From the NCBI GenBank assembly GCA_964423425.1, contig CAYRES010000002.1:281969-345968 (forward strand): a stretch of 64,000 nt of DNA, read 5' to 3'. Below the pieces are notes generated by a model that saw only the letters and a list, made by a program, of their open reading frames with translations, ran no database searches and was not told where the DNA came from. Shown piece by piece: positions 8,632 to 17,341 of the stretch. Position 1 is the stretch's first letter; the number at the start of each line of letters is the position of its first letter. Made by a program: the position numbers and the translations under genes. This stretch comes from CAYRES01 sp964423425 (GTDB taxonomy: Bacteria > Actinomycetota > Thermoleophilia > RBG-16-64-13).

Positions 8632-10110
8632 ATGGCGGGCACGCTCTACGCCGATACGTATCCACTCACCGCTCTTCGCTGCCGCGAGCTCTTGGAGAAG
8701 CGGGAGGCGTCGGCTCTCGAGATAGTCGACGCGTACCTTGCCCGCATCGAGGCCGTCGACGGGGAAGTGGGCGCCTTTCTCAGCGTCCTCGGTGAGGATG
8801 CCCGGGCGCAGGCACGGGCGGTCGACGCCAAAGCTTCCGGCGAGAGGAAGCCCTGGGAGGGTGTGCCCATCGCACTCAAGGACATCCTGTGCACCAAGGG
8901 GCTTGAGACCACCTGCGGCTCGCGCATCCTCGCGGGTTACGTGCCGCCCTACGACGCCTCGGTGGTGGCCAAGCTGCGGGCGGAAGGCCTCATCTTCCTG
9001 GGCAAGCTGAATATGGATGAGTTTGCCATGGGGAGCTCCAACGAGACCTCCGCGTACCAGATCACCCGCAACCCTTGGGATCTGGACCGGGTGCCGGGAG
9101 GCTCGAGCGGGGGCTCGGCGGCCTCGGTGGCGGCGGGTGAGGCACCCTGGTCGCTCGGTTCAGACACCGGGGGTTCCATTCGCCAGCCGGCATCTCTCTG
9201 CGGCGTAGTGGGCATGAAGCCCACCTACGGGGCGGTGAGCCGCTACGGGCTCATCGCGTTTGCCAGTTCCCTGGACCAGATCGGCCCCTTCGCCCGCACG
9301 GTGCGCGACGCCGCCGCTCTGCTCGACCTCATCTCCTTCCGCGATCCATACGATTCCACCAGCCTGGGTCTTCCGGAGCCTCTCACCCTCCCCACTGCGG
9401 TCGATCTCGCCGGCCTGCGCTTCGGCATCATCAGGGAGTATCTGGGCGAGGCCTGCGAACCAGGTGTGCGTGAGGTCTTCAACGACGCTGTGGCCGCCAT
9501 CCACGCCCTGGGCGGGGTGTGTGAAGAGGTGAGCCTCCCCAGCGTCGAGAGGGGTATCGCCGCCTACTACATCATCGCCCCGGCGGAATGCTCAGCCAAC
9601 CTCGCCCGCTTCGATGGCGTGCGCTTCGGCCACCGCGCGTCTGGAGCCACCGACCTCATGGACATGTACACCCGCACCCGCAGTGAGGGCTTCGGCCCTG
9701 AAGTCACCCGCCGCATCATGATCGGCACCTATGCACTCTCCGCCGGCTACTACGACGCCTACTACGGCCAGGCGCAGCGCACCCGCACCATTATCATCGA
9801 AGACTTCAAGCAGGCCTTCGAGCGCTTCGACTTCCTGGTTTCGCCCACGTCTCCCACCGTGGCCTTCAAGCTGGGTGAGCGCATGGAGGATCCGCTGGCC
9901 ATGTACCTGTCGGATCTGTGTACCATCCCCGTGAATCTCGCGGGGCTGCCCGGCCTCAGCCTACCCGGCGGTGCCTCGCAGGGGCTTCCGGTGGGCGTGC
10001 AGCTGGTGGGCCCCCACTTCAGCGAGCAGGGTCTGTTCGAGGCGGCACACGCCTTGGAGCAGAAGCTGGCGGTGAAGGCACGGCCGGCGGGTATCGGAGG
10101 CGGGCAGTGA
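8632..10110 (+). CDS. gatA: Aspartyl/glutamyl-tRNA amidotransferase subunit A
   Basis: GatA is the glutamine-hydrolysing amidase subunit of GatCAB; it releases ammonia that is channelled to GatB. The 492-residue length is normal. The amidase signature is complete: the catalytic Lys in IALKDILC, the GGSSGGSAA loop and the SDTGGSIRQPA segment, giving the Ser-cisSer-Lys triad. The C-terminal LPGLSLPGG segment is also typical. The ATG at 8632 is preceded by GGGGAGGGGTGAG overlapping the gatC stop, so translation is probably coupled. Confidence 0.96.
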   Translation: MAGTLYADTYPLTALRCRELLEKREASALEIVDAYLARIEAVDGEVGAFLSVLGEDARAQARAVDAKASGERKPWEGVPIALKDILCTKGLETTCGSRILAGYVPPYDASVVAKLRAEGLIFLGKLNMDEFAMGSSNETSAYQITRNPWDLDRVPGGSSGGSAASVAAGEAPWSLGSDTGGSIRQPASLCGVVGMKPTYGAVSRYGLIAFASSLDQIGPFARTVRDAAALLDLISFRDPYDSTSLGLPEPLTLPTAVDLAGLRFGIIREYLGEACEPGVREVFNDAVAAIHALGGVCEEVSLPSVERGIAAYYIIAPAECSANLARFDGVRFGHRASGATDLMDMYTRTRSEGFGPEVTRRIMIGTYALSAGYYDAYYGQAQRTRTIIIEDFKQAFERFDFLVSPTSPTVAFKLGERMEDPLAMYLSDLCTIPVNLAGLPGLSLPGGASQGLPVGVQLVGPHFSEQGLFEAAHALEQKLAVKARPAGIGGGQ

Positions 10111-10175
10111 GTGCGGCAGCGCGGTTCGCCGCCGCAGGCGCCCCGGGGAGCGCGGGTGAGGCTGGAGGTAAGGCT

Positions 10176-11630
10176 ATGCCTGAGCTTGAGAGTGTGATCG
10201 GCCTCGAGATACACATCCAACTCAACACTGCCACCAAGATGTTCTGCGGTTGCCCGGTCAGGTTCGGCGAACAGCCGAACACGCTGGTGTGCCCCCTGTG
10301 TTTGGGCCATCCGGGCACGCTGCCCACCATCAACGAGCGGGCGGTCGAATACGCCACCCGGGTCGGCCTGGCCCTGAATTGCGAGATCACGCCCTACACC
10401 ATCTTCCATCGCAAGCACTACTTCTATCCGGATCTGCCCAAGGGCTATCAGATCTCCCAGTACGATCTACCCCTGGCCGTGCGAGGCTACCTCGACGTCG
10501 AGCTGGCCGACGGCTCCACCCACCGCGTGGGCATCACGCGCTGCCACCTGGAGGACGACGCCGGCAAACTCGTGCACGCGGGTGGGGCGGCCGGGCGTAT
10601 CGAGGGGGCCGACCACTCGCTTGTCGACTTCAACCGTGGCGGCACCCCGCTTGTGGAGATCGTGACCGAGCCCGACATCCGGTCCCCGGAGGAGGCCCGC
10701 CTCTTCCTCACCCAGCTGCGCAGCCTCATCCGCCACTTGGGCGTCTCCGACGTGAACATGGAGGAGGGCTCGCTGAGGGTCGACGCCAACATCTCCGTGC
10801 GTGAGCCCGGCGGGCCCCTGGGCACCAAGACCGAACTCAAGAACATGAATTCCTTCCGCTACCTGCAGCGGGCGCTCGAAGCCGAGCTCGACCGGCAGAT
10901 GGTGCTCTTGGCCAGCGGGGGGCGCATCGTGCAGGAGACCGTTCACTTCGATCCCGGCACCGGCGGCATCACCACGCTGCGTAGCAAGGAAGAAGCCCAC
11001 GACTACCGGTACTTCCCCGAACCGGATCTGGTGCCGGTGGTGCTGTCCCGCGAGTACGTGGAGCGGGTGCTCTGCACCCTGCCCGAGCTGCCGGCCGCCC
11101 GCAAGGAGCGCTTTGTGGCCGAGTACGGCCTGCCCGCCTATGACGCCGGCGTCCTGTCGGTGAACGGCGAGCTCGCCGGGTACTTCGAGGAGGTGGCCGC
11201 CTCGGTGGGCGACTCCAAGCTGGCGGCCAATTGGGTGATGGGCGATCTGGCCGCGTACCTGAACAGTGCCGGCTGCGAGGTGTCGGAGTCGGCGGTGACG
11301 GCCGCCGGCCTGTCCGAGCTCCTCCTTCTGCTCAAGAAAGGTACGCTCTCCAGCAAGATGGCCAAGGACGTGTTCCAGTTGATGGTGGAGACGGGCAGGC
11401 CCGCGCGCGCCATCGTCGAGGAGGAGGGCCTGGGGCAGATATCGGACGCCGCGGAGCTCGAGGCCATGGTGCGCGATCTTGTCGAAGCCAATCCCGGCCC
11501 GGTGGAGGAGTTCCGCCGCGGTCGGGACAAAGTGCTCGGTTTCTTCGTCGGCCAAATCATGAAGCAGACGAAAGGACAGGCCAATCCACAGATGGTGAAC
11601 GACCTCCTGCGCCGCTACCTGAAGGGCTAG
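10176..11630 (+). CDS. gatB: Aspartyl/glutamyl-tRNA amidotransferase subunit B
   Basis: GatB carries the kinase/transamidase site that activates the misacylated tRNA and accepts ammonia from GatA. The 484-residue protein begins MPELESVIGLEIHIQL and has the zinc-binding cysteines CGC and CPLCLGHPG, the HRKHYFYPDLPKGYQISQ segment, DYRYFPEPDL, and the C-terminal YqeY-like helical domain that grips the tRNA elbow (QTKGQANPQMVNDLL). The ATG at 10176 has GGAGG at 10164-10168. An in-frame GTG at 10107 that overlaps the gatA stop would add 23 residues and is less likely. It closes the gat operon. Confidence 0.96.
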   Translation: MPELESVIGLEIHIQLNTATKMFCGCPVRFGEQPNTLVCPLCLGHPGTLPTINERAVEYATRVGLALNCEITPYTIFHRKHYFYPDLPKGYQISQYDLPLAVRGYLDVELADGSTHRVGITRCHLEDDAGKLVHAGGAAGRIEGADHSLVDFNRGGTPLVEIVTEPDIRSPEEARLFLTQLRSLIRHLGVSDVNMEEGSLRVDANISVREPGGPLGTKTELKNMNSFRYLQRALEAELDRQMVLLASGGRIVQETVHFDPGTGGITTLRSKEEAHDYRYFPEPDLVPVVLSREYVERVLCTLPELPAARKERFVAEYGLPAYDAGVLSVNGELAGYFEEVAASVGDSKLAANWVMGDLAAYLNSAGCEVSESAVTAAGLSELLLLLKKGTLSSKMAKDVFQLMVETGRPARAIVEEEGLGQISDAAELEAMVRDLVEANPGPVEEFRRGRDKVLGFFVGQIMKQTKGQANPQMVNDLLRRYLKG

Positions 11631-11647
11631 AGTGGAGGCGACTCTGG

Positions 11648-11676
11648 TTGAAATGAGAAGGGACCTCTGCTATCCT
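11648..11676 (+). promoter_or_regulatory. Sigma-70 promoter for the HxlR-type regulator
   Basis: TTGAAA at 11648-11653 and TATCCT at 11671-11676 are separated by exactly 17 nt. Transcription would start near 11683. Just downstream, CGGCTT-G-AAGCCG (11703-11715) is a perfect inverted repeat that could be an autoregulatory operator. Confidence 0.7.
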
Positions 11677-11722
11677 GCAGCACCCTCTCTTCACCTTTTA
11701 CACGGCTTGAAGCCGAGCCTAT

Positions 11723-12130
11723 ATGTCCGGTTATGTACCCGTGCGACAGGAAGGTTTGTGTAACGTGCGCCACACTACTACCGACGACTCCTGCCCGGTC
11801 CTGAAGACCGCAGACATCATCTCCGGCAAGTGGACCCTTCTGGTTCTTCGCGATCTTTCCGACGGCATCAATCGTTTCAGCGCCCTCGAGCGCTCCCTCA
11901 AAGGCATCAGCCCCAAGACTCTGTCCGAGCGGTTGAAGACGCTCGAGAGGGCGGGCATCATCACCCGTACCAGTTACCCTGAGGTCCCGCCGCGGGTTGA
12001 GTACTCCCTCACCGAGATGGGGGCCGACCTCATTCCCCTCGTGGACCACATGCGTGAATACGGCACCAAGTGGCTTATCAGTGACAATGGCGGTCCGGCT
12101 GCAGCAGACCACGCTGCCTGCGCAGAGTAG
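11723..12130 (+). CDS. HxlR-family winged-helix transcriptional regulator
   Basis: This is a 135-residue MarR-like regulator of the HxlR/DUF24 family. It shows the typical N-terminal Cys-Pro-Val followed by SGKWTLLVLRDL, the GISPKTLSERLKTLERAGII recognition helix and wing, and VEYSLTEMGADL. The single conserved Cys near the N-terminus is the redox- or electrophile-sensing residue in several characterised relatives. The coordinate uses the ATG at 11723. A GTG at 11765 (starting VRHTTTDD) is preceded by AGGAAGG and is a credible alternative that still keeps the Cys. The target is unknown; an inverted repeat in its own leader suggests autoregulation. Confidence 0.88.
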   Translation: MSGYVPVRQEGLCNVRHTTTDDSCPVLKTADIISGKWTLLVLRDLSDGINRFSALERSLKGISPKTLSERLKTLERAGIITRTSYPEVPPRVEYSLTEMGADLIPLVDHMREYGTKWLISDNGGPAAADHAACAE

Positions 12131-12182
12131 CGTCAAGGAGGCGTGCTGCTGTTCCCGCATTCATTCCTCTGATTGAGGCGAG

Positions 12183-13307
12183 GTGGTTGTGGAGAAGTGG
12201 GCCATCAACGCTGATGATGTCGAGGTCTTGGTCGAGCGTTTGGTCGAGCTCGGTCACGTCAAGGGGTACGTCAACACGGAAGACATCGAAGAGGTCCTGT
12301 TCGATGTCGATCCCACCACGGAGCAGCGAGAGACCATCTACACCCGTCTGCTCGATCGCGGCATAGACATCGTTGACGAAGCATGTGCGGACCGGTCAGA
12401 CGAGGCGGCCGGTTCCGACGCTGGGGGGGAAGGCCGCTGGCCTGCAGATGGTGGAGCCTTCGCCATCGAAGTCGATATGCCCACCACCGATCCGGTACGT
12501 ATGTACCTCAAGGAGATCGGGAGAGTTCAGCTTCTCACGGCTGAGCAGGAAGTCTCGCTGGCCAAGCGTATCGAGCGCGGCGATATCCTCGCGAAACATG
12601 AGCTGATCGAGGCCAATCTTCGGTTGGTCGTCTCCATCGCCAAGCGTTACCACACCGACGGCATGAGCTTCCTCGACCTCATCCAAGAGGGTAATCTGGG
12701 GCTCATTCGTGCCGTGGAGAAGTTCGACTACCGCAAGGGCCACAAGTTCTCCACCTATGCCACCTGGTGGATCCGGCAGGCCATCACTCGCGCCATCGCC
12801 GACAAGGCCCGCACCATCCGCATTCCGGTGCACATGGTCGAGAAGATCAACAAGCTCATCCGCGTGCAGCGGGGCCTGCTCCAAGACATGGGCCGCGAAC
12901 CCGCGCCCGAGGAACTGGCCAACGAGATGGACATGACCACGGCTGAGATACGCGAGATCCTGAAGATCAGCCAGACCACGGTCTCGCTCGAGACGCCGGT
13001 GGGAGAGGAAGAGGACTCCGAGCTCGGTGACTTCATCGAGGACGAGGACGCTATTCTGTCCTTCGACGTGGTGGCCGTGCAGCTCGACAAGGACACGGTG
13101 AGCGAGGCGCTGAACACCCTGCCCTACAGGGAGCGGAAAGTCATCGAGTTGCGCTTCGGCCTGAAGGGCGAACACCCCCGTACCCTCGAGGAAGTGGCGC
13201 GCCGCTTTGGGGTCACCCGCGAGCGCATCCGCCAGATCGAAGCCAAGGCGCTTTCAAAGTTGCAGGCCACGGAGAAGACGCGGCGGCTGAAGTCGCAGCT
13301 GGAGTAG
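12183..13307 (+). CDS. Second RpoD-like (primary-type) sigma factor
   Basis: This 374-residue sigma-70 factor closely resembles the rpoD product 4 kb upstream. It has region 1.2 DPVRMYLKEIG, region 2 with NLRLVVSIAKRY and KFSTYATWWIRQAI, region 3 (REPAPEELANEMD), and region 4 with ERIRQIEAKALSKL. The region 2.4 and 4.2 helices are nearly the same as in the first copy, so the two should recognise similar promoters. The N-terminal domain differs but keeps the same layout (DDVEVLVERLVELG, then an acidic linker). Candidate starts are GTG 12183 and GTG 12189, with GAGG at 12175. It is probably a group 2 alternative factor comparable to HrdA/C/D or SigB-like paralogues in actinobacteria. Confidence 0.9.
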   Translation: MVVEKWAINADDVEVLVERLVELGHVKGYVNTEDIEEVLFDVDPTTEQRETIYTRLLDRGIDIVDEACADRSDEAAGSDAGGEGRWPADGGAFAIEVDMPTTDPVRMYLKEIGRVQLLTAEQEVSLAKRIERGDILAKHELIEANLRLVVSIAKRYHTDGMSFLDLIQEGNLGLIRAVEKFDYRKGHKFSTYATWWIRQAITRAIADKARTIRIPVHMVEKINKLIRVQRGLLQDMGREPAPEELANEMDMTTAEIREILKISQTTVSLETPVGEEEDSELGDFIEDEDAILSFDVVAVQLDKDTVSEALNTLPYRERKVIELRFGLKGEHPRTLEEVARRFGVTRERIRQIEAKALSKLQATEKTRRLKSQLE

Positions 13308-13417
13308 ACGTTCTACCCGAGGGCGTGCGGGCCCACCGAGGGAGCCTCGTGCTCTCGGTTGCTGTGAGGCCTTGTGCGTCCAACTGAAGCCTGCTGTTGC
13401 CGGCACGTGTGGCGCTA

Positions 13418-13433
13418 ATACCTCGTGGGGTAT
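13418..13433 (+). promoter_or_regulatory. CsoR-like copper operator upstream of copA
   Basis: The 16-bp pseudo-palindrome ATACCTCG-TGGGGTAT resembles CsoR operators, which have the form ATACCC...GGGTAT. It overlaps the -35 region of the putative copA promoter (CATACT at 13448-13453). A Cu(I)-responsive repressor binding here would block copA. No csoR gene is seen in the window. Confidence 0.55.
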
Positions 13434-13462
13434 ATACCAGAATATGGCATACTCTACTCAGC

Positions 13463-16039
13463 ATGATGAAGGCTGACGACACCCACGCAGGCACGCATGA
13501 GGAGAAGACGGCGGTCGATGCCCGGTCGACGCCTGTGCTGGCTACCGGAACGCCGACCGATGAGTCCCGTCGGGCGGGAGCCCGCTCCCTGCAGTTTCCC
13601 ATCACCGGCATGACCTGTGCGGCCTGTGTGGCTCGGGTGGAGAAGGGTCTGCGTAAGGTGCCGGGAGTAGCGGAAGCCGGGGTGAACCTCGCCACCGAGA
13701 AGGCCACCGTGAGCTTCGATCCCGAGACGGTTTCCCCTGAGACGCTCGTGGAGGCCGTGCGCGACGTTGGCTATGACGTGGCTCTCACCACGGAGAGCTT
13801 CGCCGTCACCAACATGACTTGCGCGGCCTGTGTGGCTCGGGTGGAGAAGGCGCTCAAGGCGCTCCCTGGGGTGGTCAACGCCTCGGTCAACTTCGCCACC
13901 GAGAAGGTGCTGGTGCAGTATGTGCCCGGCATGCTGGAGCGCAAAGACCTGCGCCGGGCTGTGGAGATGGCGGGCTATGGTCTCCTCGACGAGGAGGCGG
14001 CCGCCGGCGAAGAGCCCGGCGCCGCCCAGGAGCGCGCCCGCCTGCGGGAGTTGGGGCTTCTCCGCACCAAGATGATCTTCAGCGCGGCGGTGGGGGCCGT
14101 GCTCATGGTGAGCATGCTCATTCCCATGCAGTGGTGGATGCACATCATGACCATGCGGCAGATGTGGTTCATCATGTTCGCGCTGGCCACCCCGGTGCAG
14201 TTCTGGGCGGGATGGCAGTTCTACCGGGGTGCGTGGGCGGCCCTGCGCCATCGTACCAGCGACATGAACACACTCATCGCGGTGGGCACCTCCGCCGCCT
14301 ACTTCTACTCTGCCGCAGTCACCCTGTTCCCGGACGCATTCCAAGCCGCCGTAGGTGCCGGCTTCAGCATGGACGTCTACTTCGAGACCTCGGCCATGAT
14401 CATCGCTCTCATCCTGGTGGGCCGCTTTCTGGAGGCTCGAGCCAAGGGCCGCACCTCGGAGGCGTTGAAGAAGCTCATCGGTCTCCAGGCCAAGACGGCG
14501 GCGGTGGTGCGAGAGGGAGTGGAGTGGGACATTGCCGTGGAAGACGTCGTCGTGGGCGACATCGTGGTCGTGCGGCCGGGGGAGAAGGTTCCGGTTGACG
14601 GGGTCGTGACCGAGGGGCGCTCGGCGGTGGATGAGTCGATGCTGACCGGCGAGCCCATGCCGGTGGAGAAGGGCCCCGCCGATGAGGTCATAGGGGCGAC
14701 GATCAACAAGACCGGGTCATTCAGGTTCAAGGCGACGAAGGTGGGCCGGGATACGGCTCTTGCCCAGATCGTGAGGTTGGTGGAGGAGGCCCAGGGCTCC
14801 AAAGCTCCGATCCAGAGGCTGGTCGACTACATCTCGAGCATCTTCGTGCCGGTTGTGTTGGGCGTGGCTCTCATCACCTTCCTGGTGTGGCTCTTCTTCG
14901 GGCCGGCGCCCGCTCTCACGCTGGCTCTTCTTTCGTTCGTCTCGGTGGTCATCATCGCCTGCCCCTGCGCATTGGGGTTGGCCACGCCCACGGCCATCGT
15001 GGTCGGCACGGGCAAGGGAGCCGAGAACGGCATCCTCATCCGCGACGCGCAGGCTCTTGAGCGCGCCCATCGTCTTGGAGTGGTGGTGCTGGACAAGACC
15101 GGCACGCTTACTGAAGGAAAGCCCTCAGTAGCGGATGTGATGGCGGTGGACGACTTCGATGAGCGAGAGCTCCTGCGGCTGGCCGCCTCCGGAGAGGTGG
15201 GTTCGGAGCATCCCCTGGGTGAGGCCATCGTGGAGGCCGCTCGGGAGGCCGCCCTCAGCCTGGCTCCGGCCACCGATTTCAACGCCGTCCCGGGACGAGG
15301 GGTGGAGGTCACGGTGGAGGGGCGGCGAGTCCTCTTGGGCAATGAGGCCTTCATGCAGGAGAGGGCCGTCGCCTTGGACGGGGTGGGTGAGCGTTCTGCG
15401 GCGCTGGCGGGAGAGGGCAAGACCCCGATGTTCGTGGCCGTCGAGGGGCGCGTGGCGGGTCTCATCGCGGTGGCCGACACGGTCAAACCCGATTCCGCTG
15501 ACGCGGTGTCGGGCCTTCGAGACCTGGGGCTCGATGTCTATATGATCACGGGTGACAATAGCCAGACGGCAGAGGCGGTGGCGCGAAGCGTGGGTATAGA
15601 ATGGGTGCTCGCCGAGGTGCTTCCGGGTCAGAAGGCCGAAAAGGTCAAGCAGCTGCAGAGTGAAGGGCGGCTGGTGGCCATGGTGGGTGACGGCATCAAC
15701 GATGCGCCGGCTCTCGCCCAAGCGGACATCGGCATGGCCATCGGGACGGGCACGGATGTAGCACTGGAGGCTTCCGACATCACGCTCATCCGCGGCAGCC
15801 TCATGCCCATCGTCACCGCCATCCGCCTGAGCCGGGCCACCATGCGCACCATACGGCAGAACCTGGTGTGGGCCTTCGGGTACAATACCCTGCTCATCCC
15901 CGTGGCCGCCGGTATTCTCTACCCCTTCTTCGGCGTGACCTTGAACCCGGTGTTCGCCGCCGTGGCCATGGCCTTATCCTCGGTGAGTGTGCTGTCCAAC
16001 TCGCTGCGCCTGCGCCGCTTCAAGGTGGAGGGCCCGTGA
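13463..16039 (+). CDS. copA: Copper-exporting P1B-type ATPase
   Basis: This is a Cu(I)-translocating P-type ATPase of 858 residues, acting in the cytoplasmic membrane to export copper. Two N-terminal heavy-metal domains carry GMTCAAC (Cys52/Cys55) and NMTCAAC (Cys120/Cys123). The membrane core follows, with the CPC motif at 500-502, the TGEP actuator loop, the phosphorylated Asp544 in DKTGTLTEG, the SEHPLGEA nucleotide-binding segment, the GDGINDAPAL hinge, and final helices with the YN and M-x2-SS Cu(I) ligands. The start is ATG 13463, or ATG 13466. There is no Shine-Dalgarno, and the -10 box is only 9 nt upstream, so the mRNA may be leaderless. The CsoR-like operator implies copper induction. 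Confidence 0.95.
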   Translation: MMKADDTHAGTHEEKTAVDARSTPVLATGTPTDESRRAGARSLQFPITGMTCAACVARVEKGLRKVPGVAEAGVNLATEKATVSFDPETVSPETLVEAVRDVGYDVALTTESFAVTNMTCAACVARVEKALKALPGVVNASVNFATEKVLVQYVPGMLERKDLRRAVEMAGYGLLDEEAAAGEEPGAAQERARLRELGLLRTKMIFSAAVGAVLMVSMLIPMQWWMHIMTMRQMWFIMFALATPVQFWAGWQFYRGAWAALRHRTSDMNTLIAVGTSAAYFYSAAVTLFPDAFQAAVGAGFSMDVYFETSAMIIALILVGRFLEARAKGRTSEALKKLIGLQAKTAAVVREGVEWDIAVEDVVVGDIVVVRPGEKVPVDGVVTEGRSAVDESMLTGEPMPVEKGPADEVIGATINKTGSFRFKATKVGRDTALAQIVRLVEEAQGSKAPIQRLVDYISSIFVPVVLGVALITFLVWLFFGPAPALTLALLSFVSVVIIACPCALGLATPTAIVVGTGKGAENGILIRDAQALERAHRLGVVVLDKTGTLTEGKPSVADVMAVDDFDERELLRLAASGEVGSEHPLGEAIVEAAREAALSLAPATDFNAVPGRGVEVTVEGRRVLLGNEAFMQERAVALDGVGERSAALAGEGKTPMFVAVEGRVAGLIAVADTVKPDSADAVSGLRDLGLDVYMITGDNSQTAEAVARSVGIEWVLAEVLPGQKAEKVKQLQSEGRLVAMVGDGINDAPALAQADIGMAIGTGTDVALEASDITLIRGSLMPIVTAIRLSRATMRTIRQNLVWAFGYNTLLIPVAAGILYPFFGVTLNPVFAAVAMALSSVSVLSNSLRLRRFKVEGP

Positions 16040-16041
16040 CG

Positions 16042-16063
16042 GCGGCCGACTCGTGTCGGCCGC
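16042..16063 (+). terminator. Hairpin after copA
   Basis: GCGGCCGAC and GTCGGCCGC form a perfect 9-bp stem with a 4-nt TCGT loop, 2 nt after the copA stop. No U-tract follows; a partial repeat of the same GC-rich sequence does. Confidence 0.6.
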
Positions 16064-16231
16064 GGGCCCGTGACGGCGGCGGCCCCGTGACCGTGGCGGC
16101 GCACCCGAGGCGGCCTCAGAATCGGCTGGCTGCGTAGCTGTTCTTGGCAGTGGGTGGCCCGGACCGGCCGGTCACTTCTTCAATGCCTCTCCACCGGTTT
16201 CACTCGCCGGAGGAGGCCTCTACTCGGTTCT

Positions 16232-16684
16232 CTAGTCGGATGTCTCCGCGAGATGCTTCAGATTCTCGAGACTGTGGTGGAAGCCCCTGGCCTCTCTCCT
16301 CTCGATGAAGAGGCGATCGGCCATCTTGCCGACAACGCTCCCGGGAACAGTGTAGTCGAACTCCGTGGTGATCTCGGCACCTTCGTCCTTGGGCACGTGG
16401 TCGCAGGTCACCCAGCCGGAGCTGGTTCCCTCGAATTCCCAGCGCCAGTGAGTGCTTCCATCGGGGTCGTGCCGCTCCTCGACCGTGCGCTGTGTCTCAT
16501 GTAGGGGAACTCCCATCATGAGCTGGGTGAATTCAAAGACGGTTCCCGGTCCGCCGTCACCCTCCACCTTGGACGGCTCGCTCGCACCTTCCCAGAAGTT
16601 GGAGAACTGGCGGGGGTCGCCCACAATGCGGTCGAGCTTCTCCACCGGGGCGTCGATGAACATGGTTTCCTTGAGATGGGCCAT
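16232..16684 (-). CDS. SRPBCC-fold (polyketide cyclase/START-like) protein
   Basis: This 150-residue protein has the SRPBCC helix-grip pattern. It begins with a strand and MFIDAPVEKLDRIVGDPRQF, continues with a run of alternating strands (VFEFTQL, HWRWEFEG, ITTEFDY), and ends in a long amphipathic helix (RREARGFHHSLENLKHLAE) that would line a hydrophobic cavity. Such proteins bind or turn over hydrophobic ligands; the ligand here is unknown. ATG at 16684 follows an AAGGTGAT-type ribosome site on the minus strand. It stands alone, facing copA. Confidence 0.75.
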   Translation of the reverse strand: MAHLKETMFIDAPVEKLDRIVGDPRQFSNFWEGASEPSKVEGDGGPGTVFEFTQLMMGVPLHETQRTVEERHDPDGSTHWRWEFEGTSSGWVTCDHVPKDEGAEITTEFDYTVPGSVVGKMADRLFIERREARGFHHSLENLKHLAETSD

Positions 16685-16938
16685 GCGGCATCACCTTCTA
16701 TTTCGTGCGCATCAAACCTGGTTGCGCGTGCGGGGTCGGCCCGGGTCGCCCTATAGCTTCACTCTACGCCTCGGCTCGAAGATGTCAATATGTGAAGTAC
16801 GGGGTATCGGTGAGGTTCGGGAGGTGGTATAGGTGTCGCTGTACGGGCCGCGTGTCTGGGGCACACACGGGCGGGTTATGCGTTCTCCCGGCGGGTCACG
16901 CCCGGCGGGCCGGGTGGTCGAGTCCTTGCGCTGTGTGC

Positions 16939-16967
16939 TTGGCGACCTCCGGGGTGCCTGCTATCAT
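16939..16967 (+). promoter_or_regulatory. Promoter of tRNA-Val
   Basis: TTGGCG (16939-16944) and TATCAT (16962-16967) are separated by 17 nt. Predicted initiation is about 8 nt before the mature tRNA 5' end. The remaining bases between 16685 and this site hold nothing recognisable beyond the presumed promoter of the SRPBCC gene. Confidence 0.7.
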
Positions 16968-16981
16968 CGTGTCTCACATAG

Positions 16982-17056
16982 GGGCGATTAGCTCAGGGGA
17001 AGAGCGCTGTCTTCACACGGCAGAAGTCGCTGGTTCAAATCCAGCATCGCCCACCA
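16982..17056 (+). tRNA. tRNA-Val (anticodon CAC)
   Basis: The cloverleaf folds completely. The acceptor stem is GGGCGAT with ATCGCCC, the D arm is GCTC/GAGC, and the anticodon stem is CTGTC/GGCAG around loop TTCACAC (anticodon CAC). The T arm is GCTGG/CCAGC with TTCAAAT, the discriminator is A, and CCA is encoded. It reads GUG valine codons, frequent in this GC-rich genome. Confidence 0.97.
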
Positions 17057-17080
17057 TAGTTTCGTAGTGTGAACCGCCGG

Positions 17081-17097
17081 CCCGGAGAATCTCCGGG
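17081..17097 (+). terminator. tRNA-Val terminator hairpin
   Basis: CCCGGAG-AAT-CTCCGGG is a perfect 7-bp stem, flanked by a further GCCG/CGGC pairing, and lies 24 nt after the encoded CCA. ATTTC follows. Confidence 0.6.
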
Positions 17098-17118
17098 TCG
17101 TCGGCATTTCGGGACGAA

Positions 17119-17292
17119 ATGGATACTGGGCTGCGGCCTCATGACCTTTCCCGCACCGCCGAACTCAAGCGCCTGTACGTGAGGCCGGAGGCTCGGGGGC
17201 GGGGATTGGGTCTCATGCTCATCCGGGCGGCGTTGTCGTTTGCTCGGACCTCCGGGGGTGTGCGGAGACTACCATCTGATCGGTGTGTGTGA
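17119..17292 (+). pseudogene. Remnant of a GNAT acetyltransferase
   Basis: A 57-codon open frame contains LKRLYVRPEARGRGLG followed by LMLIRAALSFAR, which is motif A (acetyl-CoA pyrophosphate-binding loop R-G-x-G-x-G) and the following helix of a GNAT acetyltransferase. The first three strands and everything after motif A are missing; full GNAT domains are about 140 residues or more. The piece has no Shine-Dalgarno and lies directly after a tRNA gene. It is most likely a decayed gene left from a rearrangement. Confidence 0.65.
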
Positions 17293-17341
17293 TTCCGTCC
17301 GCTGGGTACAGTAGGGGCATCCGAACCAAGGAGGACCACAC

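Noticed and set aside
16982..17292. Integrated mobile element at tRNA-Val
   Set aside because: No repeat of the tRNA 3' end, integrase or element genes are found downstream; only a gene remnant.
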